A stretch of 64,000 nucleotides of DNA, from the NCBI GenBank assembly GCA_949825025.1, contig OX463781.1, positions 31,518,675 to 31,582,674 of the forward strand, read 5' to 3'. The position numbers and the translations under genes were made by a program. The number at the start of each line of letters is the position of its first letter. Position 1 is the first letter of the stretch. This document shows positions 26,581 through 39,960 of this stretch, piece after piece. This DNA is from Siphlonurus alternatus. Lineage: Eukaryota; Arthropoda; Insecta; Ephemeroptera; Siphlonuridae. A model generated the notes under the pieces. The model saw only the letters and a program-made list of their open reading frames with translations. It did no database searches and was not told the DNA's origin.

Positions 26581-28329
26581 GTAACGTATTGATTTAATCC
26601 ATTGAAATTTTACAGAAATATTTTTTCACTCACAATTTAATATTAAAACCATAATTATTGTTGGTCCATTATCTAATATTCACTGAACGTTAAAATATGT
26701 CAGCTCACGATTCTTAAAAGAAATTCTTTGATTTCATATCCTTTCATCAACTAATGAGACATATTCTTTTCATATGCGATTCTTTATAAAAATATTTGCA
26801 ATGTTTTCAAACTTATGTAATGTTATTGCGCTATAAGGCGTTCACGCTAGTAAATATTGCACAACACGAAGGTGTAAAGATATTGCACGGAACTGCATTC
26901 CTGATACTACAGGCCTTGAAAGCGTCGTGTACAAGTGGTTGTGCAGGGTAAAACTAAAATAACTATGTCTTATTTGCTTTATATACGGATTATACGGTGC
27001 ACTCGTATAAATTTTAATGCTTAATAAGAAAAGTGAACTTAATTAAGATTGCTTAAAAGTAAAAGTATTGTACGTGCGCATATTTAGGTCAAGGGGGGCT
27101 AAATAGTTACTCCATAATATATATTATATATAATAAAAAAGTAATAAAGTATATTTTTTTCACAAATTTATTTGTTGAATTGAGACATCCATTTTCATAT
27201 TCACATTTTACAATATAAATTCAATAATTTATAAATTGTTACAAAGAAAAGTTACTACACAGTAAGGTCACCATTCAATTTTCAATGTTCTTCCTGACCA
27301 TAAAACGCTTTGAAATTTGGTCACAAAAATAGTTTTTCTCGGGAAAATGAGAAATATAACTCACCTAAGCAATGAGAAATATATTTTTTTCTCTGAAATA
27401 TATAATTAAGAATTTGATATCTTTATCATTAAAAGAGCTATATTTAGAATACAACGGAAGAGCAAAGGAACAAAGGGACTTTGATTTGGAAACAGGGGAA
27501 AATAGGGATGAAAGAGAGATATTACAGTATAGTCAACCGTCAGATCACTTTTACGAGATCATATTTGTTAGAAATATCTTCTATTCTTGCGTTAATTGCC
27601 CTGCATTTTCCATGAAGGAAGCAGAAGAAAATCAAGGAACATTTTTTTACATTAAACGAGGTCTACATATTTTTCTCCCCATAAAACTTATTTCAAACAT
27701 ACTGTAATTTTTATGTGAAATTTTTTCATAACGGAACATAAAATTTATTTCCATTTTTAATGTTGTCAGCTATTTTATAAGAGAGACAGAGACAAAAAAG
27801 CTGTACACATTATTGATATTTAAAATATGTTTTAATTATTTTGCCTCGGGTAATTACTGTACGTGCTACGATATTAAAGGGATTACATTGATTAAAAAGA
27901 TTGTCGGAGAGTAAACCTTTTATTATAAATTTAGTTTAATAAAAAAAACGATAAAATATATATTTAGTTATATTTATGGAGCTATAGGGCAATTTGGTTA
28001 TCAGCTTTTGTAAACTATAATGTATATTAAATTTGTTTTATCTCTATATTTGTAGCAATATTAATATAAATTATTTATAATAATATTGATAAATGTTCAT
28101 ATACAACACATTTTCAGGCGTAAAATATTGTTTTAAATTTAGAAGTCTACTTTTAACATCGTATAATATATTGAATTAAGTATGAAATCCATATAAAAAG
28201 TATGAATTACGAAATTACATGTAACAACCCTTTATCTAACTCGGGAGTTTACAATTAGTTTGTGTTATTTGAATTTGCTCTTGTGTTTTTGTTTTTAATC
28301 TTATCTGCATTTTTAAGTAAAAATTTAGC

Positions 28330-28653
28330 ATGTAATATCGACCTCAATTTTTTTTATTACAGAAATGGATAGAGGGTGCAAAGTTATGCTACCCTGATTT
28401 TTTTTCAGATTTTTTACAGATCTAAAATTATTTTGAAAAAATTATTGAAAGTCATTTTTGTGACGTCACGTGACGACAAGTTCTATCCTTTTCTTAAGAA
28501 GCAGCGCCTCGTGACGTCACGAAAAGGACTTTCAATATTTTTTTTAAAAAATAGTTCCCGGTTTGTAAAAAATCTGAAAAAAATCAGGGTAGCATAACTT
28601 TGCACCCTCTATCCATTTCTGCAATAAAAAAATATTGAGTTCGATACTCCAAT
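28330..28653. mobile_element. Foldback element, type B (copy 2)
   Basis: It has the same arms as the copy at 14231 (ATATCGACCTCAA at left, TTGAGTTCGATACTCCA at right, GAAATGGATAGAGGGTGCAA inside), with a slightly degraded left tip. TGACGTCA occurs on both sides of the apex. The apical block (28482-28501) is in the opposite orientation to copies at 14231 and 31560. A 73-codon frame across it is a by-product of low-stop sequence in the arms, not a gene. Confidence 0.87.
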
Positions 28654-30514
28654 GTAACATGTGATGCACAGCTTCAATCATACTTTCAGGTTAAAATGAC
28701 ACAACTATATTGCTATAGGTGTAATCAATACGAATGCATTAATGAAAACAATGGGTGGTACAAATTCATGAAGACGTTATCCAGGCTTCCCACTTACCAA
28801 GTATCTAACTCAAAGGCTCAAAGGCACTAAACGCGGTTAGTTAAAAAGCTGCGTGGATATATCTCTGGACAAATCTTTCGCGAATAGCACCCAATATTTC
28901 TAATATTAAAATAATTATTATAACGTAAATAAATGAAATTATCTGCAATGTAATCACAATAACTAAATCATAAAGACTGTCTTTACTTTATTTTAGGACA
29001 CAAATACATTATATAAGGTAAATAATATTTCCAGTGAATTGCGTTTTACTTTAAATATTGTTTTATAACTTCGTCAGTTAGACTGCTGTTTGAATGGCTA
29101 GGCTCGTTTGTAGTGTGTACTTAAAGTAAGAGGCAAGCAAGTAAGTTTTGTTGCCTTGCCAGGTCCGTAGAACGTTCAGTCAACGGCTGTCTTGCGGGAG
29201 ACCGCAATCCGTCATTTGTGTCTACCAAGCGTCCTGTTCGTTCATGAAACACTTTCTACTATCGCAGCATATGAATACACGAGACATGTGATGATAAAAA
29301 AAGAAAACTTTTAAACTTACAATGCAAAAAGATGAATAAATGGCTTAACTCACTTTCAGCTACGTCAAATATCTGGAGAAAAGTTTTCTCTTAGGACAAA
29401 CCAATATTTCTATATACTTTTACAATTTTGCAACAAAATAACTCCATCTATTTTTAAGCTAGAAAACAAAAAATGGAAACAGAAGTAACAAAAAAATTTG
29501 TATATTTTCCAATGTAGAAATAACAGACTGTAGAAACATATAAACGTATAAGAAAAAAATTGGTCTAAAGGGACTTAAACAAAAAAACAAAACATTGTCA
29601 AGGTGATTGGAAAATCACCATAACTTCACTGAGAAATGCAATGAAAAAGTGCACAATTGGGTGAACTCAAAACTGTGCATATATAACTTTAAAATGTGTA
29701 CGACTACAACATGAAGTTATTCATGCATAAAAAGTGATTACATGGTCCCGGCTTCAAGTAGATTAACTTTGCAGTATAATATAGTACACATGGGTGTTCT
29801 AACATCAGATGAAAATACAAGATTCCACCTGAGGCACGCCACTTGAGTTTCTCTTCCATGTAGCAGCTTATCTCGATTGCAGTCAGATGCAAGAGAAGTA
29901 TTGATCACCTAATATCACTATTGCCTCTCGCTTCGTCTCTCTCAAGCTATTTACGATACAAAGCATGCACACAAAGAATGGAGGAAACTGCAGCAAGCTC
30001 ATTCGACTGTGAACTTGCTATAAAACACATTACATTACATTAAATTGAATTTCAAGAGCATAAAGTTGTTGACCTCATTGTATATAAAAATGTTGCATTG
30101 ATTGATGATAAATACTGCAATATCTATTTATTGAAACCTAGTAGCACTATACAGTACAATATATATAATTTACATTTTTTTTATTATATATTTTTTATAA
30201 TTATTAAAAAAAAATAAAATACAACCATTAAATATTAAAAGTTTAATACATGTACTTAAAATTGCTTGATATAAGGGTAGCACTTAGCATTCAACTACGA
30301 GAATCAATTCAAACTTTGAAGCTGATTTAATTCATAAGCTCAAACTTGTGGAAGTGAAGTATTTTTTTTTTTAGTAATTTACTATATTTATTTTGAATCA
30401 CCGTAATTATATAAATAATAAAAATATATTTATAAAAATCCTTTAATATATTTCTCTCAGGAAAATTACTGTAAAAACGCTCAAGTAAACAGTGCGATTA
30501 CACACAATAGAAGG

Positions 30515-30558
<44 letters not shown>
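30515..30558. repeat. Poly(A) tract, 44 bp
   Basis: An uninterrupted A run with no recognisable retroelement body directly upstream, so it is probably a simple repeat rather than a retroposon tail. Confidence 0.95.
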
Positions 30559-30562
<4 letters not shown>

Positions 30563-31040
30563 CAATCACTAAAAGTAAAGAAGAAGACTTCTTCCTACTA
30601 AAATTCTTAATAATTATAAACATAAAACAGAATACAATTAAGCTACAATTATGAAAAATTTTGTTTTATGAATTATGATGCAAAAAACAAGGGTATAAAG
30701 CTAAACTTGAACTTTTTATTAAACCATTTATCTATATTTTTTTAAAGTGAAAGTAAAAAAAAAAGAGGGGAAAAAATACATATTAAAAGATATTAGGTTA
30801 CGAAGATCCCTCATGATATGTAAATTGAATGAGCGCAAGTGCATATTAAGAGTTTGGCTGGTGCGAGAGTGAGCATTTTTTAAGCGGTCTCCCGAGTGCC
30901 CTCCTACTTTACGTATAGAGTCTATGCCTTATCACACCGCTTTTGTTATAAAGAGTAGGGGTCGACTTTTTCTGTTCACTAAGGGCATGATCGAGTACTT
31001 GAAACTGTATATATAAGAGGTGGTGATCAAGATATCGGAA

Positions 31041-31075
31041 TTGATTGATTGATGCCTTTATTATGCTGAAAACGT
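31041..31075 (-). mobile_element. Short LINE/SINE-like tail
   Basis: On the minus strand CATAATAAAGGCATCAATCA is followed by further CAAT repeats. This is a polyadenylation-like signal then a short tandem tail, like the fragment at 3724. The body upstream is not recognised. Confidence 0.25.
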
Positions 31076-31226
31076 TATGGATGGAATCTAAACAACCTTA
31101 TGGAGGTAATTTGGGTAAAAGAGTATTGAAAATATATATTTTTTAAAAAAATAGCGTTTGTACGCTTTTAGTAAAAGAAAAATTAGTGTTTTGGAAAAAT
31201 AATAACTTCGAACAATTAAAATGAAG

Positions 31227-31329
<103 letters not shown>

Positions 31330-31559
31330 ACGCTGGCCATCACAGTAGATAAACATTAAACAAGTATTAATTGAAAATGATAATGTTTATTACATTGTAT
31401 CTGTTATTGTATTTAAAAAAAAAAAAAAAAAAAAAAACTAAATTTATTTTTATAATGTTGTAAATTCATTTTGCTTCCAAGAAGTTCAATTCATTTTAAA
31501 TTTAATTAATTATTGTTCAAAAAGAGTGAAACTCCGATACTTTGTATTAAGGCAGATAC

Positions 31560-31867
31560 AATAGAGTATTGACCTCAAGAAATGGAAAGAGCGTGCAAAG
31601 TTATGCTACCCTGATTTTTTTCAGATTTTTTAGAGCCCGCGGGAACTATTTTTAAAAAATTATTGAAAGTTCTTTTTATGACGTCACGAGACGCCGCTCC
31701 TTAAGAAATAGATAGGACTTGCCGCCGCGTGAAGTCACAAAAAGGACTATAATTTTTTTTTAAAAATACTTCCCGGGCTCTAAAAAATCTGAAAAAAATC
31801 AGGGTGGCATAACTTTTCACCCTCTATCCATTTCTGCAATAAAAAAAAATTGAGGTCAATACTCCAT
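31560..31867. mobile_element. Foldback element, type B (copy 3)
   Basis: Ends are AATAGAGTATTGACCTCAA and TTGAGGTCAATACTCCAT. The left arm lacks the T-run/ATTGCA segment present in the other copies. The apex has TGACGTCACGAGACGCCGCT opposite GCCGCCGCGTGAAGTCA and the apical block in the CTCCTTAAG orientation (31697-31716). One of the two TGACGTCA motifs carries a single change. Confidence 0.86.
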
Positions 31868-34800
31868 AGAAGGAAACGTTGAATAATTTGACTTCAAATT
31901 TGCCTTGTCAAAAGTTTTTTGGGTCAGATCAATCTTAAAAAAATAATCCTAACTGAACGTACATTTCCTATTACTGTTTTATAATAAGAATGACATAATT
32001 CATATTCAGGTTTCTGAAAAATGAAACAAAAGTAAAATCAATTATAACACATTTTTATGTCCACTTATTAATTTCAAACAAACATGAAGTTACTCTCTGA
32101 TGTATTATTATCAACTTAATTAATCTAAATTGATATTTGTTACGTACACTCACGGTTCACGTTGACACGGTTCTGCTTATCTAGATAATTGTATTCGTCA
32201 TGGGATTGAGACAGTCGAACCAAATGATCCTGATTATTCGTGACCTAATTTCCATGTGAGTGCTTTCTTCAAGTTGACAACTACTGCTGTGTATTGCAAG
32301 CAACTTTGTAATATTCTTGCTGACGTTTTCCTTGTATAAGTAATTTAGATGTACATAAATGTATACGTTTGAAATGATGTCTGATCAGATCTCATTCTTA
32401 ACTTTGTCAACATATTTTTATTGATGTTGCAGTTTTTTTTTTCAAACTTTTAAAATTAAATTTTGTTGTGCAAAGAATTTCATATGTCATAAAAATGTAT
32501 TACATTAAGAAAGTTCTTTTTTTTTTAATTTATTATTTTTATATCATTATACTCTTTATTGATAAAATAATATGATTTCTTTCAAGATGTAATATATTCT
32601 ACGAATATACAATAATATATATATGTATATATCATAAATGTTTTCACTATAATATAGTATATATACGATAATAATTTTGCAATTTATATTTTCTTACTCT
32701 TTACATTATAAATGATTATTTTTTAATTATACAATTATAATTTTATTTTAATTTTATAGTGCACAGAATTTTGCATTGAGTTATACTGTACTGTTATATC
32801 TATACAGATCAATTTGCGTAATATTGCAAACTTTACTTGAATCACTGTTGCTACACGCCTATATCACTTCAAAGGGTAAGTACAATGTGTTTTGTATTGT
32901 CCGGTAAATTTGTTTCAATGTAATGTACTTGTTAGTTATTTTATTGTCACAAGTAATGCTAAAATTTACAACACAGTTTGAAAATTCATACACAAACATA
33001 GGAGATGAAGAAGAGCTGTTTGCGTAAAAGGTCGCTTTGTTTGCTTAACTTTTCTGTAAGCAAGAATCAACCTTCTTTTCTCATACTTTCTACACAAAAA
33101 TTTTCAAGATATATTATTATTATTTAAAAGAAGAAAATCCTTTATCTGAATAATTTTTTGTTTGAGCAATTTTTCTGGATTTGACTTTGTGAGGAGGTTG
33201 TTCGTGTCATCGCTGCTGCTGCTGCCTGTGATAATAAATGACGTCACGCTAGAGAGATGGAGATGAGACATGACGTTTCATGTAAAGTTGGCTGCTGCTG
33301 CCACGGCAAAGCGGATCAAAGCAGTAGCAAGGAGCTGAGATGTCCTCGAGCTAGACAAGTTGCAACCATAAAGAAGAGCGTCAGTTCTGTGCTCAGAACT
33401 GGAGCACTCCCGACATTTTTATAACCAAAAATATCATACATAACTTACATTCTTATAAAGATTCAATAAAATATCAGATCATTTGTCATTATATTTTTTT
33501 TATAAAAATGCGTCATATTGAAAGTTATGCAACTTTTTGTACACATCTGCTAAAATATTTGCATAACTTACAGGGGGTTATAAATTATAATATATTATTA
33601 CAAGAACAATATTTCATAATTTAAATTAAAAAAGTCACTAATAATATTATGTTATTAATCACTTATTATATTATAACTTATTTGTCATATGCTTTAGAAG
33701 TTTATTCGTCAGAATTATAAACTGCAATGTAGTGGTAAAAGTTATTATTTAGTTAATTAACGTTTGTAAATCAACTTTAGTAAAGTTGGACGAAATGGTT
33801 TTCTTCTGTGAGCGAAGTTTCGTCATCAACTCAACTTGCAGGGGTGCAGACCACATCATGTCAGATCAATCGATTTGAGCACGCCAGTCAAAATTTATCG
33901 CAGTCGAAATACTTTCTAAGGAATCAACATATAGTATAGAGACTAAACTCCATAAAGTGAAGTCTTACCACCATTACAGGACCGTAAAACCTATTAAAAC
34001 AGAAGCCACTATACTACACTACTTATATTACATATAATATAGAACTAGGATAAAAGGGAACTGTTTTATTGGTACGACATAGTTTCCTTATAACATAATT
34101 TTAAGTAGAATTTAATGACCTGGTAAGATCATTAATTCTAAAACATAAACTAACTTTTAGATAGTATTTAACTAAATTATAAGTTATCATAATACGATGT
34201 CTAAGATGTAAGTTTGCAATTAATTGTAGTTTGCATAGTCTACTTCCACGGAGTGTAGATTTTCTTGAGAAATGAAATTTGTAAGTCTGACAAAAGTGAT
34301 AGTAATTAATGAGCTCAGTTCAAGCGTCTCTCTTGATTGGCTACACTTGCAGGAGAGATGATTTTGACTTCATCAGCTATAATGATAATTAGAAATTCGA
34401 GTCAAGCGACTCAATCTCTGAAAGTTAAGTCTTAACCTTTTACATTTTTTTTTTAATTGCGAACTCTCATTACACTTTAAATAATTGGTATTTTGATGTA
34501 AAATTTGAGAGAAAGGATAGATTTTAATTTTCACTGCAGTTATAAATTATCAGCATATAATTTTTGTGTAAATAAAAAGTAAAAAATAGTAACAGACAAT
34601 GTAATATTTTTTTATATTTGTTTTCATTCAGAATAATTTATGAGAATTGGAATTGATAAAAAGAAAATTGAGGTGTTTTTTTTTTATGTCAGACTTTGTT
34701 TTATATCTATGTTCGCGTGTGATCGTATAAAAAAGAAGCAGCTGGTGAGAATATAATTTGATCTTTCTGTATGATAACTCGAAACATTCTTGTAACTGTC

Positions 34801-36793
34801 TTATTCAGGAAGATTTTTTTTATTATTTTCTGTCTGCTAGATTGAGGCAGTGTAACTGACATACAAAGCTTGCTCATGGCTGCAAGCCGTCGTCCATCTA
34901 GGGTGTTTGTCTTCAGAGAGAGAGAAAAAGAGAGAGATGGTTGCGATAAGGGTGTGGAGGAAGTCAGGAACAAGTGTAGGCGAAGGAGAGGTACAAACTT
35001 GAACAGTAAGCTGGGAGAAAAGTTTTGGACACTTTGAGACATCTCACGCCAGAAGTTACACCAAACAACGTCCATCACCACCCACTTTCTTGTCATCTTT
35101 AGTACTAGTGAAAAAAACTGAGTGCACTTGGACCAGGTCAGAAAGAATGTTTCATTAACTTCAGCAATTAAATTTGGAATCAATTTGCAGAAAAATTATA
35201 AAAAAAATCATTGAATTGATTTAATTTGAGAGCAATTGGTGATTTTGTATTTTGATACAACGAGAATTAAAATAATATCATGTTTCAGCAAAATTAAATT
35301 AAGTTGTAGAAGTATATAAGCAATTATCATAGTAATGAGTAGCAATTGAATATTGAAAACATTTCTAGCAAGTGATTTAAATTAATTAATAACAATATAT
35401 ATAGAAACGTTTTATCACACTGTAAGGAGAGTTTATTATATTGATAAAAATGCGTGCGTTCATACACATTACTTTGGTGTGGTTTAGACTATCTTCGATG
35501 ATTTTCAATATTCAAAATAATGTATATTGTTATGAGAAATGGAAATGTTAGGCCATATAACTTCCGACATTTAAACTTCAACGTTGTGCTTCATGACGAG
35601 TTGTCATGTTTTGGTATTTTAACAGCGTGATTTTTTTTTCTCTGTTCATTTTTATCGGTTCTTTGGCCAGCCAAGCATATCAGCAACATGCTTTTTTTGT
35701 GTGTCCTCTATTGATAAAAAGCTTTTCTCGTATCCTTTTAACGTGACTAGAAAATTTATTGACTTCCTATTGTCTGGCAGCGTGAAATTTAAATGCGTGT
35801 TTTGCTTTTGTTTAAAAACAAATTAAATATGTTTTTAAAAAGTCAACACGCAAAAACATTTTGAACGGTTTGTTGTGATTTTTTGTTTGTCTCTTAGTGT
35901 GCAGCAATTTTATTCCTCTGGGAGTTGAGATTCATTTAAACATGAAATTGTTGTATGCTTGGATACTGAATATATAGTAAACTTTTCAAGTATCATCGCA
36001 TTTTGTTACATGTTATTTTATATGAGTTTACTAAAACATTTTTCTTTACGAGTATTTTTGTCATTAAAAAGTTTTATGCTAGCAAAATTTACAAGAAAAA
36101 CTGCTCCTGATGTATAATAATAAATTACAATTAAAATAAATGTATTTCTGTGATGTTAATTACATACTTTTTCAGCCTGAAGTTACAAAAAAACATTACA
36201 AAACAATAGAGTTAGTTTACGGTGAGTATGTCATAATCTTGGTAATTAATGTTATTACATCTAAAGTTTATTCATTAAAATTATGACTAACACGGCTTAT
36301 ACTGCGTGACAGAAATGCCATGTGATGATAGCACTAATGTGACAATCACAGAAACTAAAGTATATTATATTTCAACAAAAGTTAGGCCCTATATGACTAT
36401 AATATGTGTGACACGTAGGTTCTAAATGTGTAAAAACAATAATAAGAACTTATGCAATAAAATCCTTGATGACAAGTTATGTTTATTTGTGTGTCCATCA
36501 TTACAGCGTCCATCATAAAGTTTAGTTATAGTGATATGCCAAGTACATGGTGCGTTCAACCATACCTGCATGAGGTTATACAAGGCCTATCATTTCTGTG
36601 TTGGTTTAACAGAGAACGCGCTGTGGGGGCAGTGTAGACTGGATTAGACAGATCATCGTAATCATACACATGCAGAGTGGTGCTGTTTGGCGTGACTCGC
36701 CATAACTAGGTTAATCACCAGAGCAATTGCTCCCATATGTGAGGAGGCTCATGCCGTTCATGTCAGTAAATAATGTGATATTATGGTGATTGT

Positions 36794-36842
<49 letters not shown>
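36794..36842. repeat. (CT)n microsatellite
   Basis: About 49 bp of CT repeat with one TTT interruption near 36811. Confidence 0.95.
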
Positions 36843-36845
<3 letters not shown>

Positions 36846-37364
36846 TTTCTCTTGTTAATTTACTCCACTTTACTGCATGTGCAATGCAGTTCTTTCATTT
36901 TGTATATTTGCAATACTATTGTAAGTGAAGTGATAAATTAATAATGAATAAAAATTGAAATAATAAATTATAGTTGAAAAAAATCTAAAAATTAATTTAC
37001 TAGTATAAAGTGGTTGGTAAATGACGTCATTTTTTAATACGATAATTAATTAGTATTTTCATAATCAATATAAAAAATTTACCGCGAAATACGGATTATA
37101 ATATTTTAAATTAATTTCAAATTTTAATTATATTTACACTGATATATATATATTAATTTAAATAAGAGATATAAAAGTCTCTTTAAAAATAAATTAACTC
37201 TTCTTTTAATAAAAAATACCTCAAGATATTATTTTTTTAAGGCTTTATCATTAAAAAAAAGAGGAAATAAAATTGTCAAATTAGATTTCAAGAAAGAAAA
37301 TTGTTCCTCGTGTTGTAATAAATGAGCTTTCCCTCTTACTGTCGTTTTCATATAAAATTAATGT

Positions 37365-37396
<32 letters not shown>

Positions 37397-38585
37397 AAAA
37401 AGCTCTTACTTTCAGTAAAATCTATTAAGGTTTAAAGAATTGTATAGCAAAGAGAGTGACGAATCCTCAGGGGCACACACCTCTTGTGACGTATGCAGAT
37501 TGCGGGCTCTTGTTGCTGCTTTACGACACCGTACGTGATTACTGGCACCCGGGGGGAGCAATAACATTAACACGAGATCAAGACGTGGCTGCTACAGCGT
37601 CTCTTTATTATCTACCTCCGCCACGCTGAGTCGATTTTCAAATTTAAATTATCCAGTAACTCTGACGAGACACTATTCTTGTATATGCAACAGGGCAAAT
37701 TTAGTCAATAAAGCTCTGTATAAATATAATGGAGAAACCATGGCAATTTAAGTTAAAATGGTCTCTACATGGTTTATCTCAAAATATACTGTTAAAATTA
37801 AACAAATTATCCGTTATGAGAAGGAAGAAACCATAGAAACTCGCAGTGTAAAAAAACTCATATTAAAATTAAACCTCTACAAGAGAATGGTTTATTTGTA
37901 ACAAAATGTCCACCAATTCATTTATTAACCACTCAAAATAAAGTTGTTTTTAGTATTATACATACTTCATCGGTTAACTACATTGTATTTCCTCTGACTA
38001 TATTAAACTGACTCATATTTATGAATTACAATCACATATATACAGTATATCTTATATTTTATGGGAAAAACTAATCATACCATTTAGCAATTTTCTACGA
38101 AGTAACCTCATTTCGGGGTTCACGGTCCATTTACTTCACTAAAGATAAGTTTTCCCCTCGTATGTTATTATTTTTTTGTAACGGAAGTCGATCGTCGTCA
38201 AACAGTAATTTGTTGGTGATGTCCAGCAATAGTGGTGATACACATTCACCTATATATTCTGCTTCGTCTACAGAATTCGGAAATTACATATATTTAAGTT
38301 TACATTGAAGTATCTGGTTTTTAGATTCAATTATAGTCTTGTAGTGTGATAGAATCATAGTGGGTAGTAGACACTGCATAGCCATTATGTGGGAAACACA
38401 AAAACCTTTATGTATATATGGAACGTGAGATTAAATGGCTAGAAATTCCAACGGTATATAGCAAAGGAAGTTTCGGCTATAAAATTTGATCGTTAAAAAA
38501 TAAGAGTTGAAAAAAAAGAAAAAAAAAGTCACTCATGTTCTTTGATCGTTTATCAATATTTTACTTCTTTTTCTTTTCTACTACA

Positions 38586-38588
<3 letters not shown>

Positions 38589-38616
<28 letters not shown>
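38589..38616. repeat. Poly(T) tract, 28 bp
   Basis: A simple T run. A second, A-rich run of about 20 bases occurs at 39463-39483. Confidence 0.93.
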
Positions 38617-39719
38617 AGCACTTCAATGTACGTTGTGTTTAGGTACGTTGTAAAAGTGATTGAAAATGTGATGGCGTGTTTTAACTTGTTGATTACTTGC
38701 AGTTAATATCTTCCGCTTTTGCAACCACCTCGGTGGTTAAGATGAGACTAATTGATCATTTTCCCCCTTAATAATGAATTAAAATTCTTCATTACTTTCA
38801 AACCTCTTACTTTAAGATATAAAGTTTATGAAACTATTTCCGTCTCTATTAAATTAAATACCAATTTTAAAATTACATTTGAAATTTGTAACCACATTGA
38901 AATATATATATATATATATATATTTTTATATTATACAGCTTTTGGTTAACTTTTATAGCTTTTAACACGGAAAACTACAATCTGAAACAATAGCATGTCA
39001 AATGAAAGCGAGAATTGCCTTATTTAAGATAAGATTGAAAAATTTCTAAATTTATTTATATAAAAATATTGTACAATTTCCTTTAAAAAACTTATTTTCT
39101 TTCTTTATACTAAATTTATACAGTTATGTTAAAAAAACATCATGATATATATTATGTTAAACATTTTATATAACAAATGACCTACAAAATATAAATATTT
39201 AATTTTATTTAAAAAACATATAATATTATACTTCTGTTTATATAAACTTTGAATGTATTATTTCATTGAGAACTAGGATAAACATTTCCATGGTTCAAAG
39301 TGAAAATAACAATATCATTTTTTATTATTTGTGTAAGCAAAAAGAAGCTGCCCTCTCATGCTGTGCAGTTTCACAAGTTTCTAGAGCGCAGTTTTGCTCG
39401 TGACCGTAAAACCTGATGGCCAGCCGGACATCATGAATAATTCCACACGTCTCCCAAGCGGAGGAAAAAAAAAAAAAAAAAAAGGGAAAAAGACTCATGC
39501 ATGCGTGGCGTAACTTCAGCCCTCGAGCTGTCTATGTCTCTGTGTGCTTGCTGAAAACTTAAATGTTTAGCTTTCAAATTAAATTCCCAAAATTCCTTTT
39601 TATATTTTTTTCTATTTATATTTTGTTTTTATTATTTTACATACGTAAATACTTTGCTGTACGTCATATTAATATTTTAACAACAATATGACTGCTTACT
39701 AAATGACGTTTGACGTCTT

Positions 39720-39960
39720 ACATTTACTTTGTATTCGTCAAGATGATGATGACGTCATAATGACGTCATATGGTCCCGTCCTTATCGCCGCCCCCGGCAT
39801 TCCGGCAATCAGCACGCAAGAGGCGGAACACGCGAGCCTTTGAACATTCCGGCTGCCCTCTCAATTTACACCGAGATTCGAGGGAGTAAATGTCCTCAAA
39901 CCTCCTCCTGCCACCAGATAAACACCGCACTCAAGACCGCCGCCGTCGCCTTGATCGTTC
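39720..39960. promoter_or_regulatory. GC-rich islet with tandem TGACGTCA (CRE-like) sites
   Basis: Two exact TGACGTCA palindromes sit 11 bp apart, start to start (39750-39757 and 39761-39768), at the edge of a CpG-bearing islet of about 190 bp. The islet also repeats ATTCCGGC (in GGCATTCCGGCAATC and GAACATTCCGGCTGCC). TGACGTCA is the consensus for CREB/ATF-type bZIP proteins. The helical-turn spacing suggests a real bZIP-bound element, but no transcript start is evident and the target gene is unknown. Confidence 0.4.

Noticed and set aside
28376..28597. Similar 71-73 codon frames in two foldbacks (also 52364-52579)
   Set aside because: The similarity comes from shared foldback nucleotide sequence. 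Other copies break the frame, and the symmetric arms leave no room for a real protein.
30515..30558. 44-bp poly(A) as a retroposon tail
   Set aside because: No body, polyadenylation signal or flanking duplication was recognised upstream.
34707..35183. The longest open frame, 158 codons, minus strand
   Set aside because: It starts at TTG, has Ser/Leu low-complexity stretches from CT-rich DNA, no recognised domain and no convincing splice sites. It is kept only as a weak curiosity.
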